This document shows, one piece after another, positions 24,001 to 33,127 of a stretch of DNA of 64,000 nucleotides. The notes under the pieces are model-generated. The model saw nothing but the letters and a program-made list of their open reading frames with translations. It was not told the origin of the DNA and made no database searches. The translations under genes and the position numbers were made by a program. Every line of letters starts with the position of its first letter. Positions within the stretch are counted from its first letter, which is position 1. Source of the stretch: Symsagittifera roscoffensis (taxonomy: Eukaryota; Xenacoelomorpha; Acoela; Convolutidae); contig NC_087068.1 in assembly GCF_963678635.1 (NCBI RefSeq), forward strand, positions 23,934,697-23,998,696, given 5' to 3'.

Positions 24001-26624
24001 GAAAAAGCTGACTCCAAATTAAGGTTCAACCGGGCCTTTAGATAAACCAGGGAATGAAAAAATTGGCCCGATGTTTGCAGTTATGGCGGTATCTATTCAG
24101 ACACCGATGCAATTTTCAGAAGAAATCAACCCGAACTATTCGGCAAACACTCGTTCATAGCTCGAGTTCCTATAACTAAAAAGAAATTCTACCAATTCAT
24201 GAGCTCATTTATGGGTTTTAAAATTGGTCACCCGTTTCTGAAATACGCGATCGAGAGGATGTTTGTTGGGTACAAAGCGTCTCGTTATGGATCGTTGCTG
24301 CAGCAGTTTTTCCGGAACGTGAGAGGGTTCTGTCGAGATCACTGTCTAGTGAGCGAAAGTTTGCTGGAAAAGTCAAGCGAAAACTTCAACTGCTGTGATG
24401 TTAAAATTATTGGTAAGTTTTCATGTTCTTCATGAAAATTGAGGGCATTCGGAAAATGTTGTTGATTTTTTTATTCAAGTCGTTTATTCAAGAATCAAAT
24501 TTTGTCAAATGTTCTGTTCCACCAGCCTTTTCAAAAAACGTACCAAAATTGATTCTTCGAGCTTCTTAAAAAATTATTTTATCAAGAAATGCAAAAAATG
24601 CACTTTTTACACCAATTCTCCCGAAAAATAATTTTTTATTGCTCCCAAGCTTATATTTACAGCATCTGAATTGTATTTTGACCGCGCTGAAGATTGATTT
24701 ATTGAAAATTTATGCTATAAAAATGTTCCAAAAGGAGACAGACGTGTCGAATTCCCCCATTAATGATATACCTGAAAACTCTCTACTAACTCGCGCCAAA
24801 AATCTACAAGAGTAGAAGGATTTAAGCACTTAATTTAAAACATGCTTGGATTTACAGAAAATTGGTTTTAAGTTACAATGAACTTGTGATATCAGATGAT
24901 TTAGACTCATATACTAATTCTAATGAACGAAAGAGTAGAATTGAGATGACTTGAGATAAGGTCTGTTTTTTTTCTAGCGCGGTTAAAACATCATTCGAAT
25001 AAAAGTGACCCGTATTTTGACCCGTACTGATTAAGAGTAATGAACGTAGTGAGTACTCTTATATAAGTCTTGGCGATTTTTTAATTGTTTTTTTTTTTCA
25101 GGAAAAGTCTTATAACTTGTTCACGCTCAATTTTGATTTTCACGGTTTGATTTTGGTATTTTTAGTTCACTTCATTTCGTTTGTTAAAAGCAAAGCAAAC
25201 TCCCCTATCGAACATCAAAAATGTAAATGTCACGGAAAAAGTGATCGACTTCTAAGTTCGAAAATGGAAATTATTTATCAGATTTTGCAGCGAAATAAAA
25301 ACTTTTTCCATTCATTAATTTTTCTCGAGTTGGTTTAATTTCAACAAATTCTACAACTCAAAAAAATTTTAAGGTCATCTAGTTCTTTCGAAATTCAAAA
25401 ATAAAAATTTGTTCTGAAAACAAGTTAGTTTTTTGTTCAAATTCATTGCGTTCATTACTTTTTTCCAACACAAAAAACTGCTCCTATCATTTTTCATCAT
25501 TTCCCCTTATGCTATTAAGAGTTGATGCACGTAGCTCAGACTCTTAAACAGATCGTGATGTTTTTTTTGCTGTTTTGAAGGCAAACTTCAGTTGAAGGCA
25601 AACTCTGCTATCGAACACTGAAAACTAGAGAAAACTTCGCGATCTTTAATTTATATTTTGATGATTTCTTGTTGATAAGTTTTGCACCTCGAGTGCAATA
25701 AAAACAATAATGTAATTATGTAACTTTTTTCTACGCTCCCCTTTCAAAGTTTTTGAGCCCCGCTTCTGCTTCTACATGAAAAGGTTTCTGAAATTTGTTT
25801 GCCGTTTTTACTGTTGTGCATAATCGATGCTTGACCCTTGACCATGTTTTTTGTTTTTCTGACTCCCCTTCCTCATAAAGTGTTTTCGTTTTCTTAAAGA
25901 GCCTTTTTTCAGTTCTGCGAATGTTCGCCCAAAATAATTTCGAAAATTTTATTTTTTCTTGGGTTGCTGATATTTGTATAGCTTTCTACCATTTTTGGTC
26001 GACCTGGGTTGGTTCAGTTGTATTGGTTTATAAACCAAGTTAGCAACTGTTAGCAGTTTTTCAGCTACCGAATCTTGGATTCTCAAGTTTTTTTTGCCTA
26101 AGCTTTCCGAAAAGACAAGTATAGTAAAAAAAATGCCGATAAGTCAAAGCAAGTATTCGGCTTGAAAAACTAAAATGACTGTTCTGTAAAAAAAAACTTA
26201 ATTTTGCGTTGTTTTTTGGGGAAAATTTGGTGCGTGAATTAGAACTTTTCCCATAAGAAAATTACAAGATGGCGCAAATAACCTTGAAAACTAAAAAGAA
26301 GTTCTAAAATGTAGGAATTTTGTAGAATGGTCAACCCGGGTTTGAGAAAATAACAACAAGGTTAATTTTTGGCAGTATAATACAGTACAGTCTCCCGTTG
26401 TTTTCACAGCTGCCGACGGTTTGTGCAAAGAGATGGGGCAAAAAGTGGACAACAACTGCAGTTTCTTCCATTACACCGCTTCTTTCTGCCAGAAAAATGG
26501 AAAAGAGACCAAAACTGTGGATTTACAAAAGGACAATTATGTGGTGTCTCAGGTAGCACGTGAACACTGTCCAATGACAGTTCAGAAGAAGAAGTATTTC
26601 TACAATCAGTGTACCTTCGATTGA
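9051..26624 (+). CDS. A4GALT-like glycosyltransferase with DXD motif, four visible exons
   Basis: The exons are 9051-9214, 10242-10475, 24081-24412 and 26410-26624. Their phases fit together and give 314 residues plus stop. Exon 1 has RMCAIESYASK, matching the RQACAVESAA block of the family. Exon 2 ends with THISDVLRLVILY, and exon 3 opens with YGGIYSDTDAIF, the donor-sugar/metal DXD site, then FMGFKIGHPFLKYAIE. Exon 4 is cysteine-rich and ends in TGA. By family knowledge these are Golgi type II enzymes of the Gb3-synthase (alpha-1,4-galactosyltransferase) type with a DXD sugar-binding domain; the exact acceptor cannot be told. No N-terminal membrane-anchor exon is visible. Introns 1 and 3 are GT-AG. 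Intron 2 (10476-24080) is 13.6 kb, full of transposons, and its only in-phase boundary is CAG followed by GCCTCT, a non-GT donor. A poly(A) signal AATAAA lies at 26668. Confidence 0.8.
9828..10221 (+). mobile_element. hAT-like MITE with 8-bp target duplication
   Basis: The element begins CAGGGGCGGATTTAGA and ends in the inverted equivalent TCTAGATCCGCTCCTG. It is flanked by the exact 8-bp duplication CGCACATT at 9820-9827 and 10222-10229. CAG-type ends and 8-bp duplications are hallmarks of the hAT superfamily. The interior is non-coding, with recognisable blocks GACCCAAA, TTTGTACTATTTTGAGATAT and AAAGGTCGACAA. It lies in intron 1 of the glycosyltransferase gene, its right end 20 bp before exon 2. 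Related copies: 36,071-36,165, 45,096-45,539, 47,580-47,829 and 51,562-51,869. Confidence 0.85.
10518..10949 (+). mobile_element. CCCGGG-ended MITE, incomplete copy
   Basis: Starts CCCGGGTTCACCGCCATACA and carries repeated inverted pairs of ATGCTTGTCATACAATT and AATTGTATGGCAAGCAT, including a strong hairpin at 10,716-10,768. The right CCCGGG end is missing. The family is best seen at 33,128-33,593. Confidence 0.6.
10964..11570 (+). mobile_element. Fold-back MITE, Tc1/mariner-type ends
   Basis: Begins after TA with CATGGCTGATTAAATTATC and ends GTCCGGAAAATTCAAGTCAG-CTC before TA. The two halves are long degenerate inverted copies of each other. It is the most degraded of three family members, the others being at 29,051-29,707 and 60,075-60,805. 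No coding capacity. Confidence 0.6.
11640..12030 (-). repeat. Partial hairpin-ended repeat units, reverse orientation
   Basis: Reverse copy of the repeat described at 7114-8336. It has blocks ATTAAATCTCCGCT, AATTGTCC and AAAACCACCCGA, then AAAGTCGGAACAA joined directly to AAGACTGCTC of a second unit, confirming that units occur head to tail. The open frame over 11,648-11,851 is an accident of the repeat. Confidence 0.6.
12031..12480. other. Non-coding stretch in intron 2
   Basis: AT-rich intronic sequence without recognised content. Confidence 0.4.
12620..13067 (+). repeat. BEL/Pao 5' LTR with tRNA-like segment
   Basis: 448 bp, starting TGTTAATGC and ending about GGCCACAATA; the end is fixed by divergence from the 3' LTR and by the TTAGC duplication. 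At 12,694-12,745 a box-A-like TAGCTCAGCG and a perfect box B GGTTCGATTC stand about 32 bp apart, as in a tRNA gene. Confidence 0.88.
13068..14197 (+). other. BEL/Pao untranslated leader
   Basis: Primer-binding site at 13,071-13,088, then about 1.1 kb with no convincing coding capacity. Confidence 0.6.
14198..14815 (+). pseudogene. Extra ORF upstream of gag in the BEL/Pao element
   Basis: About 200 codons spread over frames 2, 0 and 2, interrupted by a shift at the run of A at 14,353-14,361 and another near 14,575. Segments include LTPESLIEVLKEYKNKL, YPNIYIHLVETGILKI and a strongly basic C-terminus (KIKSRRASSRKRKAD). Recurring amphipathic, lysine-rich stretches and the compensating frames suggest genuine coding ancestry. 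I recognise no domain. BEL/Pao elements usually have a single gag-pol frame, so an additional leader ORF is unusual. Confidence 0.5.
15098..17032 (+). pseudogene. BEL/Pao gag region (broken)
   Basis: Begins at the ATG at 15,098 (MELDLGQKLNQVY) in frame 2. The frame is cut by a stop near 15,266, then continues with a charged coiled-coil-like segment (REEFERQAEAKLRLKKQE), further stops near 15,703 and 15,994, and a frame-0 piece at 16,092-16,364. The segment PLPEWKLSSFDGNLLQWPEW at about 16,503-16,562 is the hallmark of the DUF1759 gag domain of Pao elements. Stops at about 16,705 and 16,966 follow. Confidence 0.85.
17033..18859 (+). pseudogene. BEL/Pao pol, zinc knuckles, protease and reverse transcriptase
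   Basis: The longest surviving frame of the element (608 codons). It begins inside gag with cysteine-rich zinc-knuckle motifs (CLQCKGKHPLWSC, CFACFQPDHKFRNCP). An aspartic-protease-like segment follows (VMCDSCCTYSW, where Asp-Ser-Cys stands in for the usual D-S/T-G), then the Pao reverse transcriptase with NGASNFHGKLLNNSL, SADIEGMFMQV and the catalytic YMDDY near codon 600. The frame breaks just after YMDD near 18,845 and the connection domain continues in frame 1. Confidence 0.9.
18859..21347 (+). pseudogene. BEL/Pao pol, RNase H and integrase (broken)
   Basis: Continues in several frames. The RT connection/Pao peptidase-A17-type region ends with SSVFDPIGLVAPYT. RNase H relics follow: GDSSLDVFC near 19,350 and VFMWTDSTTVLQWL at 19,560. 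The zinc-binding region before integrase has HTKHEHQ and HCVCC at 20,278-20,392. The integrase core keeps TTRAIHIELV, WSDNGTNFVGA and GGAWEQIVRS, which hold the D, D and E of the triad, at 20,530-20,820. The C-terminal DUF5641-type region at 20,900-21,330 has LTPNHFLLA and GDMVWLLE. Several frameshifts and stops make it inactive. Confidence 0.9.
21348..21794 (+). repeat. BEL/Pao 3' LTR with tRNA-like segment
   Basis: 447 bp, starting TGTTACTGC directly after the polypurine tract. The tRNA-like part is at 21,422-21,472. Its T-arm is intact here: GTGGG and CTCAC pair perfectly but for one G-T, around TTCGATT. Confidence 0.9.
22121..22414 (+). repeat. 3' half of a hairpin-ended repeat unit
   Basis: Begins in the TTAACGCGTAAGCGGAGA block, has GCCATAATTGATTTGTTAC, and ends with a weakened hairpin and CGAGCATTCTTGTT. 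The 5' half is absent. Confidence 0.65.
22571..23106 (-). repeat. Full hairpin-ended repeat unit, reverse orientation
   Basis: Complete unit of the family at 7114-8336 on the opposite strand. The CAAGAATGCTCGTATCAG end is at the left and CGTATCGAAAGGCGGAACAA at the right. About 160 bp separate it from the forward half-unit to its left, so the pair has an inverted arrangement. Confidence 0.75.
23107..24080. other. Intron 2 remainder with hairpin repeat fragments
   Basis: Holds a piece of the ATGCTTGTCATACAATT family at about 23,225-23,350. A 70-codon minus-strand open frame lies at about 23,758-23,975 (motifs SITNACSDYPQMHIVYGYSF and SVVLSIYADFEVF) with protein-like composition but no assignable family. 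The rest is AT-rich. Confidence 0.5.
24413..26409. other. Intron 3 of the glycosyltransferase gene
   Basis: A GT-AG intron (GTAAGT at 24,413, TTTTCACAG at 26,409) without recognised genes. Two loosely similar segments around 25,040-25,420 and 25,520-25,700 (ATTAAGAGT, GTAGTGAGTACTC-type, CTATCGAACA, AACT blocks) suggest an old local duplication. Confidence 0.6.
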
Positions 26625-26645
26625 ACTATATTTTGAAAAATAAGT

Positions 26646-26857
26646 CACAAATAGTGAGCCATATCAAAATAAAGTAATGCTCTGGAATGTCAGTATAGTT
26701 ATCGTTTTTGAGATTTATTTAGAGTTGATCAAAATAACAACTAATATTCAAATGTAGAAATAGCTATTGTAATTAAAGTACCATTTGTGGGGTCCAGACA
26801 TACCAATGCTCTGGATTCCAGAGCATTCTTTTATTTTGATAAGGCTCATTTGTTGTG
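26646..26857. mobile_element. Inverted-repeat element in the 3' UTR
   Basis: Arms of about 40 bp (26,646-26,685 and 26,818-26,857) are near-perfect inverted copies built around AGCC-TATCAAAATAAA and AATGCTCTGG. An inner 10-bp palindrome AATGCTCTGG/CCAGAGCATT stands at about 26,806-26,827. Probably a MITE inserted just after the glycosyltransferase stop codon. Confidence 0.65.
26668..26673 (+). terminator. Poly(A) signal AATAAA
   Basis: AATAAA 44 bp after the glycosyltransferase stop codon, located inside the left arm of the inverted-repeat element. Confidence 0.6.
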
Positions 26858-26913
26858 AAATTTCTCATAAATTAATCATAAGTTAAGCCCTGCAATTTTA
26901 TTTTCACGATTGC

Positions 26914-27113
26914 NNNNNNNNNNNNNNNNNNNNNNNNNNNNNNNNNNNNNNNNNNNNNNNNNNNNNNNNNNNNNNNNNNNNNNNNNNNNNNNNNNNNNNN
27001 NNNNNNNNNNNNNNNNNNNNNNNNNNNNNNNNNNNNNNNNNNNNNNNNNNNNNNNNNNNNNNNNNNNNNNNNNNNNNNNNNNNNNNNNNNNNNNNNNNNN
27101 NNNNNNNNNNNNN
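26914..27113. other. Assembly gap (200 N)
   Basis: Exactly 200 N. The gap ends precisely where the first copy of a 729-bp duplication begins, so a collapsed or misjoined repeat is plausible. Confidence 0.99.
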
Positions 27114-27842
27114 GATTAGGTCGCTCTCTTTTTGCTTCATATATAAATCATTTCAAAGTCCTGTCACCAGTATTTCGTTAGTTGAAATATTCAAGTGCGA
27201 ACGACAAAGCACTACAGTTTCTTCGTCTAGACTACTAGGTTAATAAAACTGCTCGTATCAGGGCAAAGCTTTGAACTATCCGACTGCATTTAATTTCTAC
27301 GTAATAGTTTGAATTAAAACAGTTGATGATAAATTTAAGAAAGGAAAAAAACTTTTAGAAAAAACTTTTATAAGTTTTTTTGAAAAATCATCCCCCACAC
27401 GCTATGTTAGGTACTAATTGATCTATTTTGCAAAAAATAATAATTTAAATAGACCAAAGAGCAAACCTCAATCCAATTTGGAACAATTTCTAAGACGGAT
27501 TGAATCTCCGCGTACGCATTACAAGCATGAAATATATCGCACGTTAGTTGTCCCAACTTGGACATTTTGGCAATTTTTAGGCCCTCATAATTCTGAAAAA
27601 AAATCATCACAGGCGGAATGAGTTTTATTTAAATTTGAGCTCAAGACAACAATAAGTTTTGAATGGTATCAAAAACCTGTCAAATATAGCTAGATAGGAA
27701 GTCGAAGTTTGACTGGAGAAAAAACCAACCCGAGCACAATTATTCCGTCTTTATCTTTAAAAAATGGGGATATTTTTCTTACAAAGCTAAATTATAACTA
27801 CATTAAACACTAGCTTCTTAAGCAATTTTTTTGCTGAAAAAT
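27114..27842. repeat. 729-bp duplication, copy 1
   Basis: Starts GATTAGGTCGCTCTC right after the gap and contains a reverse hairpin-ended repeat unit (27,243-27,750). It is near-identical to 28,052-28,780, offset 938 bp. Confidence 0.9.
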
Positions 27843-28051
27843 CATTTAAAAAATTTTAAAAAAATAAAAATCAAGTTTATCAAACAATCAATTTACAATT
27901 AAATTAACTTAAAGTTTCGACAGTTTTTTTGCTTAATGAGAGCCATAGCATTTATTGCTTGCTAATCGGTACACATGTTTATCACTACGCCCTTTTCAAT
28001 TCGACTCATGTAATTACATGGTTGAGTGAGATTTTTCGGTTTGCTGTTGCT

Positions 28052-28780
28052 GATTAGGTCGCTCTCTTTTTGCTTCATATATAAATCATTTCAAAGTCCT
28101 GTCACCAGTATTTCGTTAGTTGAAATATTCAAGTGCGAACGACAAATCACTACAGTTTCTTCATCTAGACTACTAGGTTAATAAAACTGCTCGTATCAGG
28201 GCAAAGCTTTGAACTATCCGACTGCATTTTAATTTCTACGTAATAGTTTGAATTAAAACAGTTGATGATAAATTTAAGAAAGGAAAAAATTTTTAGAAAA
28301 AACCTTTATAAGTTTTTTTGAAAAATCATCCCCCACACGCTATGTTATGTACTAAGTGATATATTTTGCAAAAAATAATAATTTAAATAGACCAAAGAGC
28401 AAACCTCAATCCAATTTGGAACAATTTCTAAGACGGATTGAATCTCCGCGTACGAATTACAAGCATGAAATATATCGCACGTTAGTTGTCCCAACTTAGA
28501 CATTTTGGCAATTTTTAAGCCCTCATAATTCTGAAAAAAAAATCATCACAGGCGGAATGATTTTTATTTAAATTTGAGCTCAAGACAACAATAAGTTTTG
28601 AATGGTATCAAAAACCTGTCAAATATAGCTAGATAGGAAGTCGAAATTTGACTGGAGAAAAAACCAACCCGAGCACAAATATTCCGTCTTAATCTTTAAA
28701 AAATGGGGTTATTTTTTTACAAAGCTAATTTATAACTACATTAAACACTAGCTTCTTAAGCAATTTTTTTGCTGAAAAAT
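28052..28780. repeat. 729-bp duplication, copy 2
   Basis: Near-identical to 27,114-27,842 and separated from it by 209 bp of spacer. Only scattered substitutions and single-base indels distinguish the copies. Confidence 0.9.
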
Positions 28781-29050
28781 AATAAAAAATTTCAAATAGG
28801 CTTCCATTTTACTTTCGGATAAGTTAAAAACAAATGAGAGAAAAGCTATAGCTCAAAGTTGCAGCGTCTCAAAGCTATTATTCCACTGAAATGATTTCAT
28901 ACTAATTAAAGTTTTCAAAGAACTCTTCGCAAACAAAACAACTTTTGAGCGTTTGTTGTCACTTTTAGATATCATGTTTGCCCATTAGTTTTGGTTGTTT
29001 GCTAAAACAAAAAAAAAACAGATTATGCTTCAAGTTATCTTTGGCTATAT

Positions 29051-29707
29051 AGTGCTGATTTAAATTTAAATTATCGGGACAAAACGAAAAAAAAATTTGA
29101 AATATGAAACTCGTTTTTCTCAAATTGGGTTGGTTTTAGCCAAAAAATGACGAAGCCAAAAAATTCGAAACGACCAGTTTCGAATTTTTGGTCAATTAGA
29201 AATTACGCCACAACTATTGGTTCAAGTGCATTGTATATACCTCAACAAAATTTTAGGAGGCTATTATCTCCGAAAAATGACGCAAAATGCCTAAAATTTG
29301 TTTATAAATAAGAAATTGGTACGTGATATAATAAAGTTGATAATTTTTGACAATCAAACGAAAATAAGTTTACGAAAATAGGTTTTATTATGCAAAACTG
29401 AGACAGTTACCTTTTTTAAAAGTTTTTTTGGGGTATATAGATGCTCACTTTTGTCAGCAATTAATCCATTAGTTTTGGTGCAATTTTTGATTATAACCAA
29501 AAATGAAAATAACCAAAACTTGTCGTTTTTGGGTTGAATTTTTAGGCTCGAATTTCGCGTATTAAATTATGCCTTATTGATTTTGCTAAAATTCTAAGCA
29601 AGTTTAGTCTTCATAATTTTTTTGTCTAAATTTCAACAAATTGAAAAAAAATGCGTTTTATATTTTAATTTTTATTCGTTTTACTCGCATAACTTCAATC
29701 AACACTG
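29051..29707 (+). mobile_element. Fold-back MITE, Tc1/mariner-type ends
   Basis: The left end after TATA reads GTGCTGATTTAAATTTAAAT followed by TATCGGGACAAAACG, matching the family terminus. The right half is a degenerate inverted copy ending CAACACTG. It lies upstream of the SLC6 gene. Confidence 0.6.
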
Positions 29708-30111
29708 TTCATACACTATAGCTTACCGAGTTGTTTGTATAGTGTGTTCGAGATCTATAAATCACTTTTGCCAAAAATGGTTTTTGCTGCGTAAGTCAGT
29801 GCACCGTCATAAATGTTATGACTTTTTTGCTATTACGTGATGACAAATTAATCACTTTTTCAGCTACCAGTGTAAAATGATTGCCAAAAGTTTTTTCAGC
29901 AGCGAGAGCTCATTCTTTTTCTTCAGGTCGGTGGTTTAACTTCGAAACACCACAAGCTTTTGCGTCACACTAAGTTTCAGGCGATAATTCTACGGCTTCA
30001 AAAGTTTCAAACGCTTGATTTTACCAGCAGCAATTAACCTTTTATTGTCAGTTTAAACAGCCGATTTGCTTGTTAACTTGAGCTTCAGTTTCAATCAAAA
30101 GTACAACTAAA
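29708..30111 (+). promoter_or_regulatory. 5' flank of the SLC6 transporter gene
   Basis: About 400 bp between the MITE and the ATG. An acceptor-like CTTCAG ends at 30,088, 23 nt before the start codon, with no matching donor nearby. It could accept a spliced leader or end a 5' UTR intron. Confidence 0.35.
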
Positions 30112-31986
30112 ATGGCGGACGAGCCTCGGGCTTTATTTGGAAACTGGTTCTCATACATTCTAGCAACTATCGGATTTGCAGTCGGACTTGGCAATGTATG
30201 GCGATTTCCCAAAACGTGTCTCGAAAACGGCGGAGGAGCGTTCCTGATTCCTTACTTCATCGTGTTTTTTGTCGAGGGAATCCCGTTGATGATGATCGAA
30301 TTAGTGGTCGGGCAGAGGTTCCGGGGTTCCCCGGTGCATTCATACGGCCGCATGAACAAATACCTCTGGGGAATCGGAGTTGCGATGATGTTTGCGAGTC
30401 TTTACACTGTTTTATACTACAACACCATATTGGCCTACGCTTATGTTTACTTCTTCAATTCATTTCAAGCTACCCTCCCTTGGGCAAAATGTCCTGAAGG
30501 AGATGTGGCATGCCTCAGCAGCTCGGACCCTAGTCAGTGGTTCTTCAGCGACCAAGTAGCGATGACGTCATCTGACCTTGAAGACAATTCAGGAGGATCA
30601 AATGGGTTCGTTTGGCACGTATACTTTGCAACTTTGGTCTCTTGGGTTACAGTTTTCCTGGCAATGATAACAGGTGTGAAATCTTTAGGAAAAGTTGTTT
30701 ATTTCACAGCGTTGTACCCTTATGTCATGTTAACTGTGCTTCTGATCATTGGCGTGCGACTTGACGGCGCAAAAGAGGGTTTGAAATTTTTATTCGAACC
30801 TGATTTTGACAAGCTGTTGGAACCAACAGTGTGGCTCGCTGCCGCTGAGCAGATCTTCTTCAGCGCTGGATTGGGATTCGGAGGTTTGATTTCGATGTCA
30901 TCGCGGATGCCGGTCCGAAACAACGCTTTTTTGGACACTTTTGTAATCATGTTCGTCAATTCATTCACCTCTCTTTATGCCTCAATTGGAATATTTTCCA
31001 TAAAAGGACATATGGCGCAGAACAGTTTAGAAGAATGTGAAGCGAACAATGTGAACGCGACTGCAACTGTGACAAGCTGCGACTTCAATTTTTTCATGCA
31101 GGAAAACGACTCGGGAACCGGCTTGGTGTTCGTCGCAATGGCCAAGGCAGTCGAAACGATCGGCGGCTCTGGAAGCGCCACGATTCTCTCAATTCTCTTC
31201 TATCTCATGATCATAACTCTCGGTTTGGACTCGGCTTTCGGAATTGCCGAGGGGTTCGTGTCGGTTTTCGCTGACTTGAAACTCCTACGAAAAGTCCCAC
31301 ACTACGTTTTGATGGGAATATTTTGTATTTTCGGAGCTGCAGTTTCACTGTTATTTTCTACAACACGTGGTGGCTATTTTATCGATATCTTCGACCTCTA
31401 CGGGGCCGTTTATGTCCTCGTAATTGTCGGGTTTTTCGAGCTCGTAGCTGTCGGATGGGTGCACGGCATTCATAACTTCAGTCGAGATTTCACAATAGTG
31501 AACGACTTCCACCCATTTTGGATCTTCAAACTAATGTGGAAGTACATTTCGCCTATTGCTCTTTTTGCGGCAATAGTTGGCAAATTTGTGGATGATGCGC
31601 TTGAGAATGCGTTGCTCACGTATACGCCGGGAAGTGAAAAAGAGACGTATCCATGGTGGGCTATGGTTTTGTGTCTGTTTTTATTCTTCTCGGCTGTTTT
31701 ACCTATTCCGCTCGCAGCGCTAATCAGCCTCTGCACTAGACTAAACTTCGGCAAAATCGATTACAACGAGAAGGAAATAACTTCGAAAATTGAGCCGAAA
31801 GAATATTGGTCAATCGAGCAACTGGTATGCTGCGTTCCTGAAGAGTTCGACTTCCCTGAAAACATCCAGCTCAGATATGTCTCGCCGGAACCACTGGCTC
31901 CGCCCCCTCGCTACTCCAGCGGTACTAGTTTGGTCGGCTCAAAGGGGTCTGAAGATTACTACCCAACTGCTAACACCCAATTCTGA
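30112..31986 (+). CDS. SLC6-family Na+/Cl- dependent amino-acid-type transporter, intronless
   Basis: A 624-aa protein in one uninterrupted frame, within the normal SLC6 length. Transmembrane segment 1 carries GFAVGLGNVWRFP (residues about 20-32), the unwound sodium/substrate site. TM6 has FFSAGLGFGGLISMSS (about 250-265) and TM8 has LGLDSAFGIAEGF (about 374-386). The large extracellular loop after TM3 (NSFQATLPWAKCPEG, two cysteines) and YYNTIL in TM3 resemble the SLC6A15-A20 amino-acid transporter branch more than the monoamine/GABA branches. Potential N-glycosylation occurs at NVNATATVT and NDSG. The C-terminus is proline- and serine-rich and ends in TQF. The function is inferred as plasma-membrane cotransport of neutral amino acids or a related solute; the substrate is unknown. 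Vertebrate relatives have many introns, so this copy is either a retrogene or from a lineage with extensive intron loss. Confidence 0.92.
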   Translation: MADEPRALFGNWFSYILATIGFAVGLGNVWRFPKTCLENGGGAFLIPYFIVFFVEGIPLMMIELVVGQRFRGSPVHSYGRMNKYLWGIGVAMMFASLYTVLYYNTILAYAYVYFFNSFQATLPWAKCPEGDVACLSSSDPSQWFFSDQVAMTSSDLEDNSGGSNGFVWHVYFATLVSWVTVFLAMITGVKSLGKVVYFTALYPYVMLTVLLIIGVRLDGAKEGLKFLFEPDFDKLLEPTVWLAAAEQIFFSAGLGFGGLISMSSRMPVRNNAFLDTFVIMFVNSFTSLYASIGIFSIKGHMAQNSLEECEANNVNATATVTSCDFNFFMQENDSGTGLVFVAMAKAVETIGGSGSATILSILFYLMIITLGLDSAFGIAEGFVSVFADLKLLRKVPHYVLMGIFCIFGAAVSLLFSTTRGGYFIDIFDLYGAVYVLVIVGFFELVAVGWVHGIHNFSRDFTIVNDFHPFWIFKLMWKYISPIALFAAIVGKFVDDALENALLTYTPGSEKETYPWWAMVLCLFLFFSAVLPIPLAALISLCTRLNFGKIDYNEKEITSKIEPKEYWSIEQLVCCVPEEFDFPENIQLRYVSPEPLAPPPRYSSGTSLVGSKGSEDYYPTANTQF

Positions 31987-33127
31987 GAAAGACGGAAGCA
32001 TTTCTATGTTGAACTCATAACAATTTGCAGCACCTTTTCCAATCTCAGCATTAGACAGCTTGTAAAGATTTTACAATTACCAATTTCATTACTTTTTTAC
32101 AATTCAATGAAATTTTGTAATCTTTTTAACGGGTCAGAAAACAAAAGTTTGGCTATAGTTTTACAGTACGGTTGCAATCACGGATTTTTTTTTATGTCAA
32201 AGATAGAAACTGAAAAAAATATATTAACTAAACTTATCAGATTTCTCAAAGTGTGGCTTCTCGAATACGTTCAAAATTTAAAAGAACTAGCAAAGCTATC
32301 TTCACTTGAAAACTAAATCCTAGGAGGATGAATGCTATGGAATGACTTCGCGTTTCAAACTTTCAGACTTGAACATAGTAACTTTCACTAAGAAAGCATT
32401 GAGTCTTGGTAATAGGAAAGCGCAAAATTAAGCTTGAAAAACTTTTCCACGGACAGAAATTAAACATTTAAGAGCTTAATTAAAAGTTTTTGAGTGAATC
32501 TGTTGGGCTAGTTGATCGATATCTTTACTCACTGCTTTCCTCGCTTCGAATTAGAATAAAACGCAAAAATTTCTAAATACATTTTCGCGAGATAGGCAGT
32601 TTTTGCAAACTTTTCAATATCGATCGATTCAAAACAGAGAAAGTTTTACTTAAATGATATAACATTCGACCCTTCATATGATTATTTTTGGTGCCTGAAT
32701 TCGCGAGCACAAAAAAAAACAAACAGCCAAATACAACACTCCTTCACTTTTCTGAGGTCGAAACGTAATATTTGTCAGAAACGTCTTTGTAGTTATTTCT
32801 AGCCGTTCCACCAGTACATAAAAGGAAAATCACAAGAAGTTATTCCTCATTCATACATTACACTCGCACTTCATGCCACTTCATGTAGGGGCTTCCGAAA
32901 CATGTTGTCAATTTATTGCAACGTTTGAAATATTAACTGATGACAATGTCTGTGAATAGTTTCTTAAATTCGTCATACTTCAGTTGGTTTTTTTTTCAGT
33001 TCCTTTAAAAAATTTTGCAGCGCAATTTAAGAATTTTTAATTTCAGAGTTCATTTAAAATAAATTGAGCTAGTATTTTTGGTGGTCTTATGATCTTAGTA
33101 AACTTACAGTGATGTTATTTAAAGCCT
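31987..33127. other. Intergenic, no gene recognised
   Basis: AT-rich sequence after the transporter gene with no clear repeat or exon. Confidence 0.4.

Noticed and set aside
26904-27140. Open frames crossing the second N stretch
   Set aside because: They consist mainly of unknown bases.
30198-31754. Shadow frames over the SLC6 gene
   Set aside because: They overlap the well-supported transporter frame and have no motifs.
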